Below, piece after piece: positions 25,697 to 33,866 of a stretch of DNA of 64,000 bases. A program made the position numbers and the translations under genes. The stretch covers positions 1-64,000 of the forward strand of contig LKNA01000003.1 of the NCBI GenBank assembly GCA_001564065.1, read 5' to 3'. The notes beneath the pieces are model-generated. The model searched no databases. It saw nothing but the letters and a program-made list of their open reading frames with translations, and was not told the origin of the DNA. Positions within the stretch are counted from its first letter, which is position 1. Every line of letters starts with the position of its first letter. This DNA is from Chitinophagaceae bacterium T5-Br10_B2g13 (GTDB lineage: Bacteria > Bacteroidota > Rhodothermia > Balneolales > Balneolaceae).

Positions 25697-26653
25697 TTAC
25701 TCTTCCTGCTTGCTGTCCCATGCGCGCTGAACGGTAACACGGTCTTCGTCTTCAGGAACAAATCCTTTCAGATCGTCAAGCGGAGTATTTTTAATATGGT
25801 CAATTGCTTCGGTAGCATTCATATCTGTTGAAACCTGCGAAGGAGCTTTTTCTTCAGCTTTTTTCTCCTCTTTTTTAGGAGCAGCTTCTTTTTTCTCTTC
25901 AGCTTTTGCAGGCTCTTCTTTGGATTCTTCCTCAGCAGCGTCTTCTTTAGCTTCAGCCTTTTCTTCTTCAGAGTCGTCAGCTTTGGCCTCTTCTTCAGCC
26001 GGTACCTCTTCTGTTTCTTCAGCTTTGGCTTCTTCTTTTTCCTCTGCTTTAGCTTTTTCCTTCTCTTCAGCTTTAGGTTCTTCAGCAGCAGCTTCCTTCT
26101 CTTCTTCTTTCTCAGTAGTATCTTCTGCAGCTTCAGCTTTTTCTTCCTCAGCAGCTTCTTTTTCTTCGGCTTCGGCCTCAGCTTTTGCAGCTTCTTCCTG
26201 AGCTTTCTTTCTTTCTAGCTCTTTTGCAGCAGCGGCAGCTTTCTCTTCAAGCTGTTTTTTGTACTCTTTCTCTTCAGCTTTTAGAATTTCTTGCTGCTTA
26301 GCTTTCCGACTAACATCGTCTTCTTTGCTTTTCTCTTCACGAGCTTGTCTCCACTCTTCGAGAGCAGCTTCAATTTCTTCGTCACTTTTACCCCATCGCA
26401 TAAGGTGCATTTTGTAGAGGATTCCCTCTTTTTTAAAAATGCTGCGGACGGTATCACTCGGCTGTGCACCGATTTTTAACCAATGCATGACACGTTCTTC
26501 ATCATAAGTGAGCTCTTTACTTTCACTCACGTTGTCGAAACGGCCAAGCTTTTCAATAATTCGGCCATCGCGTGGAGAACGGCTATCAGCTACCACGATG
26601 TGGTAAAAAGGTCGTTTCTTTCTTCCTTTTCGTTGTAAGCGTATTTTAATCAA
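25697..26653 (-). CDS. rpsP: Ribosomal protein S16 with very long acidic C-terminal extension
   Basis: 318 residues, where S16 is normally 80-180. Residues 1-80 are a normal S16 ([31 protein letters not shown]...[17 protein letters not shown]). Residues 80-140 are helical and charged, residues 140-275 are almost only Glu, Ala and Lys, and residues 278-318 form a distinct conserved-looking end ([33 protein letters not shown]), which looks like a small helical LEM/HeH-like module. Extensions of S16 are common in Bacteroidota but this one is unusually long. The start is TTG. Position between ffh and rimM is standard. Confidence 0.93.
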   Translation of the reverse strand: MIKIRLQRKGRKKRPFYHIVVADSRSPRDGRIIEKLGRFDNVSESKELTYDEERVMHWLKIGAQPSDTVRSIFKKEGILYKMHLMRWGKSDEEIEAALEEWRQAREEKSKEDDVSRKAKQQEILKAEEKEYKKQLEEKAAAAAKELERKKAQEEAAKAEAEAEEKEAAEEEKAEAAEDTTEKEEEKEAAAEEPKAEEKEKAKAEEKEEAKAEETEEVPAEEEAKADDSEEEKAEAKEDAAEEESKEEPAKAEEKKEAAPKKEEKKAEEKAPSQVSTDMNATEAIDHIKNTPLDDLKGFVPEDEDRVTVQRAWDSKQEE

Positions 26654-26699
26654 TGATGTACTCCTTTAAGGTTTTGTTTAGTATATATTCTTGTTGATG

Positions 26700-28043
26700 T
26701 TACCGTCGTCCAAAAGGGAGATTTTTCAACCCTTCCATAGCGCGGCCAACTTTATTCATTTTACTCATCGTCTTCATCATCTTCTTCATCTGTTCAAACT
26801 GCTTCATCAACTCATTGATTTCACGAACAGATGTGCCGGATCCTTTTGCAATTCTGCGACGACGGGCTCCATTTAATAGTGAAGGATCATGACGCTCTTC
26901 CGGTGTCATGGAATTAATAATGGCTTCGATCGGTTTGAACGAATCTTCATCCAGTTCCTGATCCTTCATTGCTTTATCTGCACCGGGAATCATTCCAACC
27001 AGGTCGGTCAGATTTCCCATTTTTTTGATCTTCTGGATCTGATCATAAAAATCAACCAGATCAAACTTATCAGAAGTGATTTTTTTCTGCAGTTTCTGGG
27101 CCTGCTCTTCGTCATACTCCTTCTGAGCTTTTTCAACCAGTGAAACTACATCACCCATACCCAGTATTCGCTGTGCAAGGCGGTCGGGGTAGAAAGGGGA
27201 GAGAGCATCCAGTTTTTCGCCGGTACTCATAAACTTGATAGGTTTCTCAACAACAGACCGGATAGATAGTGCAGCACCCCCTCGGGTATCTCCATCCATC
27301 TTTGTTAATACAACACCATCAAAATTGATTGTGTCATTAAACGCCTTGGCAGTGTTTACGGCATCCTGGCCGGTCATGGCGTCAACAACAAACAGAATTT
27401 CATCGGGATTGACCGCTTTTTTGATTTCGGCAACCTCTTCCATCATCTTCTCATCCACGTGAAGACGGCCGGCAGTATCAATAATTACGGTGTCCAATGC
27501 CAGACTCTTTGCCATCGACACGGCCTCTTTTGCTACGCGGACCGGATCTTTCTGATTGATGGAGTAAACCGGTACATCAATCTCTGATGCCAAGGTTTTG
27601 AGCTGGTCAATCGCTGCGGGACGGTAAACGTCGGCCGCGGCTAAAATAGGATTTCGGTTATTCTCTTTTTTGAGGTAACGGGCTAGTTTTCCTACAAAAG
27701 TTGTTTTTCCTGACCCTTGCAGGCCTGCGATCAAAATTACGGTGGGTGGGGTGTTGGCAACAGCCAGGTCAGAACGCTCTTCGCCGAGCATCTTCACCAT
27801 CTCATCATAAACAATCTTGGTGAACTGCTGGCCGGGATTTACAGATGTTAATACATCAGATCCCATAACCCGTTCTTTTACATCTTCTGTAAATTTCCGG
27901 GCAACTTCCAGGTTTACATCTGCATCAAGCAGGGCACGACGAATCTCGCGTACGGTCTCAGCGATATTTACATCGGTGATCTTCGACTGCCCCTTCAGGG
28001 ACTGTACGGCTGATTCTATTTTAGAAGACAAATCTTCAAACAT
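26700..28043 (-). CDS. ffh: Signal recognition particle protein Ffh (SRP54)
   Basis: 447 residues; the GTPase of the signal recognition particle, which targets nascent membrane proteins to FtsY. N domain at about 1-90, then G domain motifs: GLQGSGKTTFVGKLA (G1), AADVYRPAA (G2), DTAGRLHVDE (G3), TKMDGDTRGG (G4), and the C-terminal Met-rich M domain (EQMKKMMKTMSKMNKVGRAM) that holds the signal peptide and SRP RNA. First gene of the ffh-rpsP-rimM-trmD-rplS operon. Confidence 0.97.
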   Translation of the reverse strand: MFEDLSSKIESAVQSLKGQSKITDVNIAETVREIRRALLDADVNLEVARKFTEDVKERVMGSDVLTSVNPGQQFTKIVYDEMVKMLGEERSDLAVANTPPTVILIAGLQGSGKTTFVGKLARYLKKENNRNPILAAADVYRPAAIDQLKTLASEIDVPVYSINQKDPVRVAKEAVSMAKSLALDTVIIDTAGRLHVDEKMMEEVAEIKKAVNPDEILFVVDAMTGQDAVNTAKAFNDTINFDGVVLTKMDGDTRGGAALSIRSVVEKPIKFMSTGEKLDALSPFYPDRLAQRILGMGDVVSLVEKAQKEYDEEQAQKLQKKITSDKFDLVDFYDQIQKIKKMGNLTDLVGMIPGADKAMKDQELDEDSFKPIEAIINSMTPEERHDPSLLNGARRRRIAKGSGTSVREINELMKQFEQMKKMMKTMSKMNKVGRAMEGLKNLPFGRR

Positions 28044-28222
28044 TACACAGGCACGTTTAATTAGTATATCAATAAAAACATCAAATGATGCATAGTCTCA
28101 AATGATACGGACATTCATTTGAATTATCAACATACAATGTTATAAAAATTACTCTTTCTCAGCTGGTTGGGCACGTCTCTTGATGAACCGCCAATCAAAT
28201 GGTTATCTACCTTTCTTAAACG

Positions 28223-29038
28223 TTAAAAAGGAGGTGAATTCCGATCCACGCTCTCTACTTCTACAGTGCCGTTGCGTGTAAATGTGTCCAGGTAAAGTGA
28301 GGTTGTCCACGAACTTTCCACACTGGCAGCAGGCATTTCTACACCTTCTATATTAGAAGGTATGAGACGGATAGAAATTGTCAACTCTGTCTTTGATGTT
28401 CCTGCATTGTTTACACAAAAATAGGATTGGATAGGTTGGCTACTATTACTGCAAATTTGAAAAATGTCATCAAATAAAAAGTTGGTATCCATTTCTGTCT
28501 CACCGGATTTAAGCATAACGGTATCTTTAAACTGAAAGAATTTATCCCGAAAATCAGAAAAATTTATTTCTATCTGATACTCACCGGGAATACTTCCTGA
28601 TGTATCTATATGCAGATTAAAACCACGTACGGTAAGGTCTTCAAAATGGACATTTTCAATTTTATAAATATCAGATATTAACTTCTGTTGTTCTTTGAGG
28701 TTTTCTCTGGTTAAATCAGCTCTGTATTCACCAATCAAAAAAAATGTGAAAGTCAGAATAACTACGAAAATGAGTACAGCCAGAGAGTTTCGTGATAGTT
28801 TATGCAGGGCCGTATTCTGAAAGGCTTTCAATCCGATACCGATAAAGTAAGCACCCGCGGCATTTAGCAGAATGCCAAAGAAAACAAGTGGCAGGTACCA
28901 AAACTGGAGTGACTGGTCAGGTTGACCTAAGGACTGAACGGCCGTGTAGACGTATAATCCAATCAGATATAATCCACCCAACGCAAGCAGAATACCTGAA
29001 ATGATGGATAAAGTGGGTATGAGCCGATTTGATTTCAT
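28223..29038 (-). CDS. Membrane protein of unknown function
   Basis: 271 residues from the ATG at 29038; longer starts (ATG at 29068 or TTG at 29089) exist, but give no better signal. Membrane segments at about 10-31, 45-70 and 83-105 (LAVLIFVVILTFTFFLIGEY), followed by a roughly 165-residue beta-rich domain, probably periplasmic, with several Ser/Thr strands (YQIEINFSDFRDKFFQFKDTV). No family recognised. The gene is next to ffh but is separated by a 180-bp gap and is not obviously in its operon. Confidence 0.65.
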   Translation of the reverse strand: MKSNRLIPTLSIISGILLALGGLYLIGLYVYTAVQSLGQPDQSLQFWYLPLVFFGILLNAAGAYFIGIGLKAFQNTALHKLSRNSLAVLIFVVILTFTFFLIGEYRADLTRENLKEQQKLISDIYKIENVHFEDLTVRGFNLHIDTSGSIPGEYQIEINFSDFRDKFFQFKDTVMLKSGETEMDTNFLFDDIFQICSNSSQPIQSYFCVNNAGTSKTELTISIRLIPSNIEGVEMPAASVESSWTTSLYLDTFTRNGTVEVESVDRNSPPF

Positions 29039-29102
29039 AAGCAATAAATATGATAAATCTCGGATCATATGCAATGCTTGTCTATCCAAGCTATACTTTT
29101 GA

Positions 29103-29131
29103 TTTCGATGTGAGGAGCGAAGCAGTTATTT
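29103..29131. repeat. 29-bp direct repeat, copy 1
   Basis: TTTCGATGTGAGGAGCGAAG-like 29-mer; a second copy with 27 of 29 identities lies at 30597-30625 in the same orientation. The two copies bracket the DUF4398/OmpA gene pair. Non-coding. Confidence 0.6.
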
Positions 29132-29212
29132 CAGAACAGGGAACATTTTGTACTTAGTTACTTACAATTCATCAGTATTTAAACTGCTCGACACATTATA
29201 GAAACAGGTTTT

Positions 29213-29581
29213 ATGAAAGTTTTAAAAACGGCTCTACCCCTATTGCTTCTTTTCACCGGGGCATGCGCAACAACGAACCCGCCAACACAACAGCTAACGG
29301 AAACGGAAACTGTGATTCGTCAAGCTGATCAGATTGGGGCGGGGGATTATGCACCGCTTGAAATTCGTCAGGCCAGGCAGAAACTGGAACAAGCTCGCGC
29401 CGCATACAACAATTAAGATTATGAGGAAGCGGCGCGACTTGCAGAGCAGGCCAAAGTAGATGCTGAGCTTGCCCAGATTAAAACGCTTTCAGGTAAAGCG
29501 CAGCTCGCTGTACGAGAGCTCAGGGAGAGCATCCGGCTGCTTAAAGAAGAGATAAGTAATCGAAATGGTGAAAATAAATAG
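29213..29581 (+). pseudogene. DUF4398-type lipoprotein gene interrupted by an in-frame stop
   Basis: The first 67 codons encode a lipoprotein (MKVLKTALPLLLLFTGAC, lipobox Cys18) and the start of a DUF4398 helix (IRQARQKLEQARAAYNN), then meet TAA at 29414-29416. Reading on in the same frame gives DYEEAARLAEQAKVDAELAQ and a further 35 or so residues to a TAG at 29579-29581, exactly the expected continuation of the DUF4398 domain (full length 122 codons). A single base change would explain the stop. The neighbouring OmpA-family protein also begins with a DUF4398 region, so the pair probably acted together in the envelope. Alternatives: a truncated but expressed short lipoprotein, stop-codon read-through, or a sequencing error. 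Confidence 0.72.
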
Positions 29582-29590
29582 TGAAATAAT

Positions 29591-30466
29591 ATGAAGAGAA
29601 TGACACGACTATTAACCATTCCCGGACTTTTAATACTGTTTACAGCCTGTGGCGGCCCGCTTGCCATGAACCCGATGCTTGAAGAGGCCGAAAATGAATT
29701 TTCAACCGCTTCTCAAGACTCCTCTATTTTGGTATACGCACCGGTTGCACTTGTTGAGGCAGAAGAGGAACTGGAGCGCAGCCGCATGCTATGGGAAGCT
29801 AAGGCCGATCGAACATTAATTGAACACCATGCATATCTGGCTAAACAGAAAACAAAGATTGCCAGAGAAACAGCCAGCCTGAACCAGGCACAAGTAGAAA
29901 TTGAACGGGCTGAACCTGAGCGGCAGCGAGTACTTATAGATATCAGAAGAAACCAGGCCATGCAGGCAGAGCAACGAGCTGAGCAGGCTCTTGAGGAAGC
30001 GCGCCATGAAAGAGAAGAAGCGGAAAAAGCCAGAACTCGGGCTGAGGAACTTGCACAAAGGGTTAATGAATTGGAAGCACAGCAAACTGAACGAGGTTTG
30101 GTACTAACACTGGGTGATGTACTGTTTGATTTTGATCGCGCAGAACTCCAGCCCGGTGGGCAGCGTGCTGTTGCCGAACTTGCCCGCTTTCTGGATGAAT
30201 ATCCCGAACGAAATGTAATGATAGAAGGATTCACGGATAGTGTCGGCTCGGAAGAGTATAATCAAAACCTTTCGCTGAGAAGGGCTAATTCTGTACGGCG
30301 TGCATTAATTGATAGAGGAATTTCATCAAGCAGAATTGAGACGATCGGTTACGGAGTGCGCTATCCGGTAGCTACCAATCAAACAGAATCGGGACGCCAG
30401 CAAAATCGCAGGGTAGAAGTCATTATTTCAGATCAAACCGGATCTATACCGGTAAGGGAAAACTAA
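29591..30466 (+). CDS. DUF4398/OmpA-family peptidoglycan-binding lipoprotein
   Basis: 291 residues. Signal peptide ending in LFTAC (lipobox Cys near 20), then a DUF4398-like helical region (about 30-170: VALVEAEEELERSRMLWEAK, HAYLAKQKTKIARETASL) that continues as a long Glu/Arg coiled coil. An OmpA-like domain follows at about 175-285: LGDVLFDFDRAELQPGG, IEGFTDSVGSEEYNQNLSLRRANSVRRAL and IETIGYGVRYPVATN..GRQQNRRVEV, with the Asp and Arg that bind diaminopimelate. It anchors the outer membrane to peptidoglycan. It follows the interrupted DUF4398 gene after 9 bases. Confidence 0.9.
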   Translation: MKRMTRLLTIPGLLILFTACGGPLAMNPMLEEAENEFSTASQDSSILVYAPVALVEAEEELERSRMLWEAKADRTLIEHHAYLAKQKTKIARETASLNQAQVEIERAEPERQRVLIDIRRNQAMQAEQRAEQALEEARHEREEAEKARTRAEELAQRVNELEAQQTERGLVLTLGDVLFDFDRAELQPGGQRAVAELARFLDEYPERNVMIEGFTDSVGSEEYNQNLSLRRANSVRRALIDRGISSSRIETIGYGVRYPVATNQTESGRQQNRRVEVIISDQTGSIPVREN

Positions 30467-30488
30467 CTTACATCATCTCTTCTTAGCA

Positions 30489-30523
30489 TGCCCGCAGTTC
30501 CAATGATGTAAAGGATGCGGGCA
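30489..30523 (+). terminator. Possible hairpin terminator after the OmpA-family gene
   Basis: Perfect 8-bp stem TGCCCGCA / TGCGGGCA with a 19-nt loop, 22 bases after the stop codon. The following bases are GTTTACTTTGTC and not a clean T-run, so function as a terminator is uncertain. Confidence 0.4.
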
Positions 30524-30596
30524 GTTTACTTTGTCTTCTTCCTTAAATATAGAAATCCACAAAAAGTGAGGTTTCAAGGCTGCATCTCTTTTTATA

Positions 30597-30625
30597 TTTC
30601 GATGTGAGAAGCGAAGTAGTTATTT
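30597..30625. repeat. 29-bp direct repeat, copy 2
   Basis: Second copy of the repeat at 29103-29131, in the leader region of fabI, about 45 bases before its start. Confidence 0.6.
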
Positions 30626-30669
30626 TCATCAAAATATCAGCAATCAACCTATAAATTAGTAGAACAGAT

Positions 30670-31506
30670 ATGTCTCAGGAAAAAGGATATGGATTATTAA
30701 AAGGTAAAAAGGGGATCATTTTTGGCGCACTGGATGAGAGGAGTATTGCCTGGAGAATTGCCCTGGCTTGTAAAAGAGAAGGGGCTGATTTTGTACTGAG
30801 TAATGCCCCTATTGCTCTCCGCTTGGGAACGTTGGATGCATTGAGCGAAGAGACCAACGCGAAAATTATTCCGTGCGATGTAAGCAGCGAGGAGGATGTT
30901 GAGAAGTTAATGATGGAGACGAAAGAGGAGCTGGGCGGAGTGGATTTTATTCTGCATGCGATTGGGATGTCTCCAAATGTTCGAAAGAAGAAAGAGTATA
31001 GAGACTTGAACTATCAGTGGCTAAATCAAACATTGGATATTTCAGCAATCTCGCTTCACAAAGTTCTTAATTATGCAGAAAAAACAGGCGTTATAAATGA
31101 TGGTGCAAGCGTTGTAGCACTCTCCTACATTGGAGCTCAAAGAATTTTCTCCAAGTATTCTGATATGAACGATGCTAAAGCACTGCTCGAAAGCATCGCG
31201 CGTAATTATGGCAGTCGCCTGGCCGATCGCGGAATTCGCGTGAATACGGTATCTCAGGCGCCAACTAAAACGTCGGCCGGAACCGGAATTAAAGGGTTTG
31301 ACAGCATGTATACATTTGCTGATAAAATAGCCCCTCTGGGCAACCCCACCGCTGATGAATGTGCAGACTACTGCGTGACTCTCTTCTCGGATCTGACCCG
31401 AAAAGTAACCATGCAGAATCTCTACCACGATGGCGGTTTTGTTACCAGCGGTATTTCGGAAGAGATGATTGACGGCCTTGTAAAACTCTACGCAGACGAA
31501 GAGTAA
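30670..31506 (+). CDS. fabI: Enoyl-[acyl-carrier-protein] reductase (NADH), FabI
   Basis: 278 residues; last step of each fatty-acid elongation cycle. A short-chain dehydrogenase fold with the FabI-type cofactor loop (GALDERSIAWRIALA), HAIGMSPN, and the catalytic pattern Tyr153 - Tyr163 - Lys170 (spacing Y-X9-Y-X6-K, as in E. coli FabI Tyr146/Tyr156/Lys163). TLDISAISLH and the C-terminal GNPTADECADYCVTLFSDLTRKVTMQNLYHDGGF are also typical. It is the usual target of triclosan-type inhibitors. Monocistronic by context. Confidence 0.95.
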   Translation: MSQEKGYGLLKGKKGIIFGALDERSIAWRIALACKREGADFVLSNAPIALRLGTLDALSEETNAKIIPCDVSSEEDVEKLMMETKEELGGVDFILHAIGMSPNVRKKKEYRDLNYQWLNQTLDISAISLHKVLNYAEKTGVINDGASVVALSYIGAQRIFSKYSDMNDAKALLESIARNYGSRLADRGIRVNTVSQAPTKTSAGTGIKGFDSMYTFADKIAPLGNPTADECADYCVTLFSDLTRKVTMQNLYHDGGFVTSGISEEMIDGLVKLYADEE

Positions 31507-31517
31507 ACTCTATAGTG

Positions 31518-31877
31518 AGACATGGTATTTTTATTAACAGTAGGTTCTGTTTGTGATGTTCCTGAGCCGGTTATGGTTTAAGGAGAAGTAGTTGCATATT
31601 TAAAAATACCATGTCTTTTCAATTTTTAAGTTAATGGTATTTACCGTGAATCTTTCATTCTAAGTATTATATCAATAGTCAGATATTTCCCCTCCTTCGT
31701 AAGGAGGGGCCGGGGGTGGTTATTAGCTTTAGATGCGGATTTATTATGGAGAAATTAATCTAATTGCCCAAATTAACCACCCCTAAATCCCCTCCTTGGA
31801 AATGAGGGGACTTTTCATATTCCCAAATCCACATAGATTTATGTCGAAATCTCGTTAACTATAAAAATACCATGACT
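31518..31877. repeat. Composite intergenic repeat with AGACATGGTATTTTTA inverted ends
   Basis: The 375-bp gap between fabI and ruvC has no credible gene. It has AGACATGGTATTTTTA at 31518-31533 and its exact 16-bp complement at 31601-31616; a second inverted copy with one mismatch lies at 31862-31877. Between the latter two is a palindrome-rich segment (about 31690-31815) with CCCCTCCTTCGTAAGGAGGGG, GGGGGTGGTTA and its inverse TTAACCACCCC, and AGGGGACTTTT, similar in style to elements A-C. This looks like one element nested in another. Confidence 0.55.
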
Positions 31878-31882
31878 GCTTA

Positions 31883-32473
31883 ATGGAAAAGAGTAAGCGA
31901 ATAAAAATCCTCGGTATCGACCCCGGTTCACGAACCACGGGATTTGCAATTCTGGAAGAGGAGAATGGAAAATACCGGGCAGAGGTTTGCGATGTGATCC
32001 GGATGGCCAAAATGGATGATCACAACGATCGCCTGCAGTTTATTTTTGAAGAGATTACCAAACTGATTAAGGAGCATAAGCCTACTCAATGTGCCATAGA
32101 AACCCCGGTTTACGGCGTGGATCCGCTGGCGATGCTGAAGCTGGGCCGTGCTCAGGCGGCGGCTATCCTGGCTATTACCAATCAAAAAATTCCGGTTACG
32201 GAGTACTATCCAAAAGCGGTAAAAAAAGCGATTACCGGAAACGGAAACGCCAGTAAAGAGCAGGTTGCTTTTATGTTGGAGCGGGTAATGACTCTTCCCG
32301 ATAAAAAGTTGAAAGACGATGCTACAGATGCCCTGGCTGTAGCCTGGTGCCATCACACAAAAACAGGTCATTTGCCATCCGGTCAGCTGAAGAAGAAAAT
32401 GCATCAGAACAATAGCAAAAACAGCTGGGCTGCGTTTGTTGACGCCAACCCCGATCGGGTAAAAAAGCACTGA
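31883..32473 (+). CDS. ruvC: Holliday-junction resolvase RuvC
   Basis: 196 residues; cleaves four-way DNA junctions during recombinational repair. The acidic catalytic residues sit in recognisable motifs: ILGIDPGSRTTGFA (first Asp), CAIETPVYGVDPLAMLKLGRAQ (Glu) and DDATDALAVAWCH (final Asp pair). A basic C-terminal tail of about 30 residues extends beyond the usual end. ruvA follows after 25 bases; ruvB is not in the window. Confidence 0.95.
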   Translation: MEKSKRIKILGIDPGSRTTGFAILEEENGKYRAEVCDVIRMAKMDDHNDRLQFIFEEITKLIKEHKPTQCAIETPVYGVDPLAMLKLGRAQAAAILAITNQKIPVTEYYPKAVKKAITGNGNASKEQVAFMLERVMTLPDKKLKDDATDALAVAWCHHTKTGHLPSGQLKKKMHQNNSKNSWAAFVDANPDRVKKH

Positions 32474-32498
32474 AACAGAACAAAACAGATAAAATTAT

Positions 32499-33092
32499 AT
32501 GATTGCCTTTCTGAACGGAATTCTTCACAGTAAATCGGAAGAGGAGTGTATTATTGATGTTCAGGGAGTTGGGTACCGGGTGGAGATTTCCAATCAAACC
32601 CTGCAGACTCTGCCCGAAAGCGGAAAAGAGATCCGGATTTTGATCTATCACCATATCACCGATAACGACCAGCGACTTTTCGGGTTTGCCACATCGAAAG
32701 AGAAGAATCTGTTTGAGCGGCTGATTACCGTGAAAGGTATTGGGCCAAAACTGGGGCTTACTATTCTGTCGGGTATGCCGGCGGCAAATCTGATGGAGGC
32801 GATTGTAACGCAAAATACAGCGGCACTCTCCAATATTTCAGGGATTGGTAAAAAAACGGCTGAGCGAATGTGTCTTGAGCTGAAAGATAAACTGTTTGAT
32901 GAAACACAGCCGTCTGTAGCCACAGGATCCACAGAGCAGCGCAGTAAACACGAAGAGGCTGTTTCTGCTCTTGAAGCGCTGGGTTTTAAAAAGAGGGATG
33001 CCGAGCAGTCGGTTCAAAAAATTACAGCAACCAACCCTAAGTTTTCTGTTTCTGATATCGTGAAGAGTGCCCTTAGCTCTATGAACAGGTAA
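32499..33092 (+). CDS. ruvA: Holliday-junction DNA-binding protein RuvA
   Basis: 197 residues. N-terminal OB domain (MIAFLNGILHSKSEEECIIDVQGVGYRVEI), two helix-hairpin-helix motifs (VKGIGPKLGLTIL and ISGIGKKTAERMCLELKDK), a flexible linker and the C-terminal RuvB-contacting domain (HEEAVSALEALGFKKRDAEQ). It forms the tetrameric platform that holds the junction for the RuvB motor. In an operon with ruvC. Confidence 0.95.
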   Translation: MIAFLNGILHSKSEEECIIDVQGVGYRVEISNQTLQTLPESGKEIRILIYHHITDNDQRLFGFATSKEKNLFERLITVKGIGPKLGLTILSGMPAANLMEAIVTQNTAALSNISGIGKKTAERMCLELKDKLFDETQPSVATGSTEQRSKHEEAVSALEALGFKKRDAEQSVQKITATNPKFSVSDIVKSALSSMNR

Positions 33093-33176
33093 TATTAACT
33101 TAACACAGAATGGTTACTTTGAATTAAACTTCACTCCGTTATGTGAAGGTTGAATCGAAATTAAAGCCTATTTGAT

Positions 33177-33854
33177 TTGTCAAAACAAACCATTCTTGTC
33201 GTTGATGATGAACAGGATTTGCTCGATCTGATTGAGTATAATCTGAAGAAAGAGGGATACAATGTACTGAAGGCCGAAAATGGTGTTCAGGGATTGGAAA
33301 TGGCAAAAGAACACAGCCCCAATCTTGTGCTTTTGGATATTATGATGCCAAAAATGGACGGCATTCAGGTATGCGAAAAAATGAGGTCGAACCCTGATCT
33401 GAAATCAATTCCGGTTATTTTTCTTACTGCGCGCAGTGATGAAAAAACGGAAGTTGAAGGACTGAATACAGGAGCTGATGATTTTGTTACGAAACCGATC
33501 AGTACAACAAAGCTTCTTTCTCGTATAAAAGCTGTACTTCGCAGATACGATGATACGCAAGAGGAGGTGAACAGGCTGGAAGTTCACGATCTTGAAATTG
33601 ACAAAGATCGCTACATTGTTACGCGGGGAAAAGAGGAATTTCAACTGCCACGAAAAGAGTTTGAACTTCTCTACTATCTTGCCAGCCGAAAAGGGAAAGT
33701 TCGCGACCGGCAGACACTCTTGAACAAGGTGTGGGGAGATAATATTTATGTTGTTGATCGTACAGTGGATGTCCATGTTCGTAAAATTAGGGAAAAGCTT
33801 GGCGATCACTATATTGAAACTGTAAAAGGTGTCGGTTACCGTTTTAAAGAATAA
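33177..33854 (+). CDS. OmpR/PhoB-family response regulator
   Basis: 225 residues. Receiver domain (1-120) with the acidic pocket VVDDEQ, phosphoacceptor Asp54 in LVLLDIMMPKMDG, Thr in FLTARSD and Lys in VTKPIS. The C-terminal winged helix (135-225) has DRQTLLNKVWGDNIYVVDRTVDVHVRKIREKLG and YIETVKGVGYRFK. It resembles PhoB most closely, so phosphate-starvation control is a reasonable guess. The start is TTG. The histidine kinase gene follows 12 bases later, its cognate partner. Confidence 0.9.
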   Translation: MSKQTILVVDDEQDLLDLIEYNLKKEGYNVLKAENGVQGLEMAKEHSPNLVLLDIMMPKMDGIQVCEKMRSNPDLKSIPVIFLTARSDEKTEVEGLNTGADDFVTKPISTTKLLSRIKAVLRRYDDTQEEVNRLEVHDLEIDKDRYIVTRGKEEFQLPRKEFELLYYLASRKGKVRDRQTLLNKVWGDNIYVVDRTVDVHVRKIREKLGDHYIETVKGVGYRFKE

Positions 33855-33866
33855 AGGTCTGCACAG

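Noticed and set aside
25920..26201. Serine/alanine-rich frame opposite rpsP
   Set aside because: It is the mirror of the Glu/Ala/Lys repeats of the S16 tail; the biased codons keep the opposite strand open.
28044..28222. Possible SRP 4.5S RNA next to ffh (GCTGGTTGGGCACGTC segment)
   Set aside because: The conserved GGAA/AGCA loop and a long hairpin are not evident, so I could not support an RNA call.
29713..30234. 173-codon frame antisense to the OmpA-family gene
   Set aside because: Shadow of the Glu/Arg coiled coil in the real gene; no start signal.
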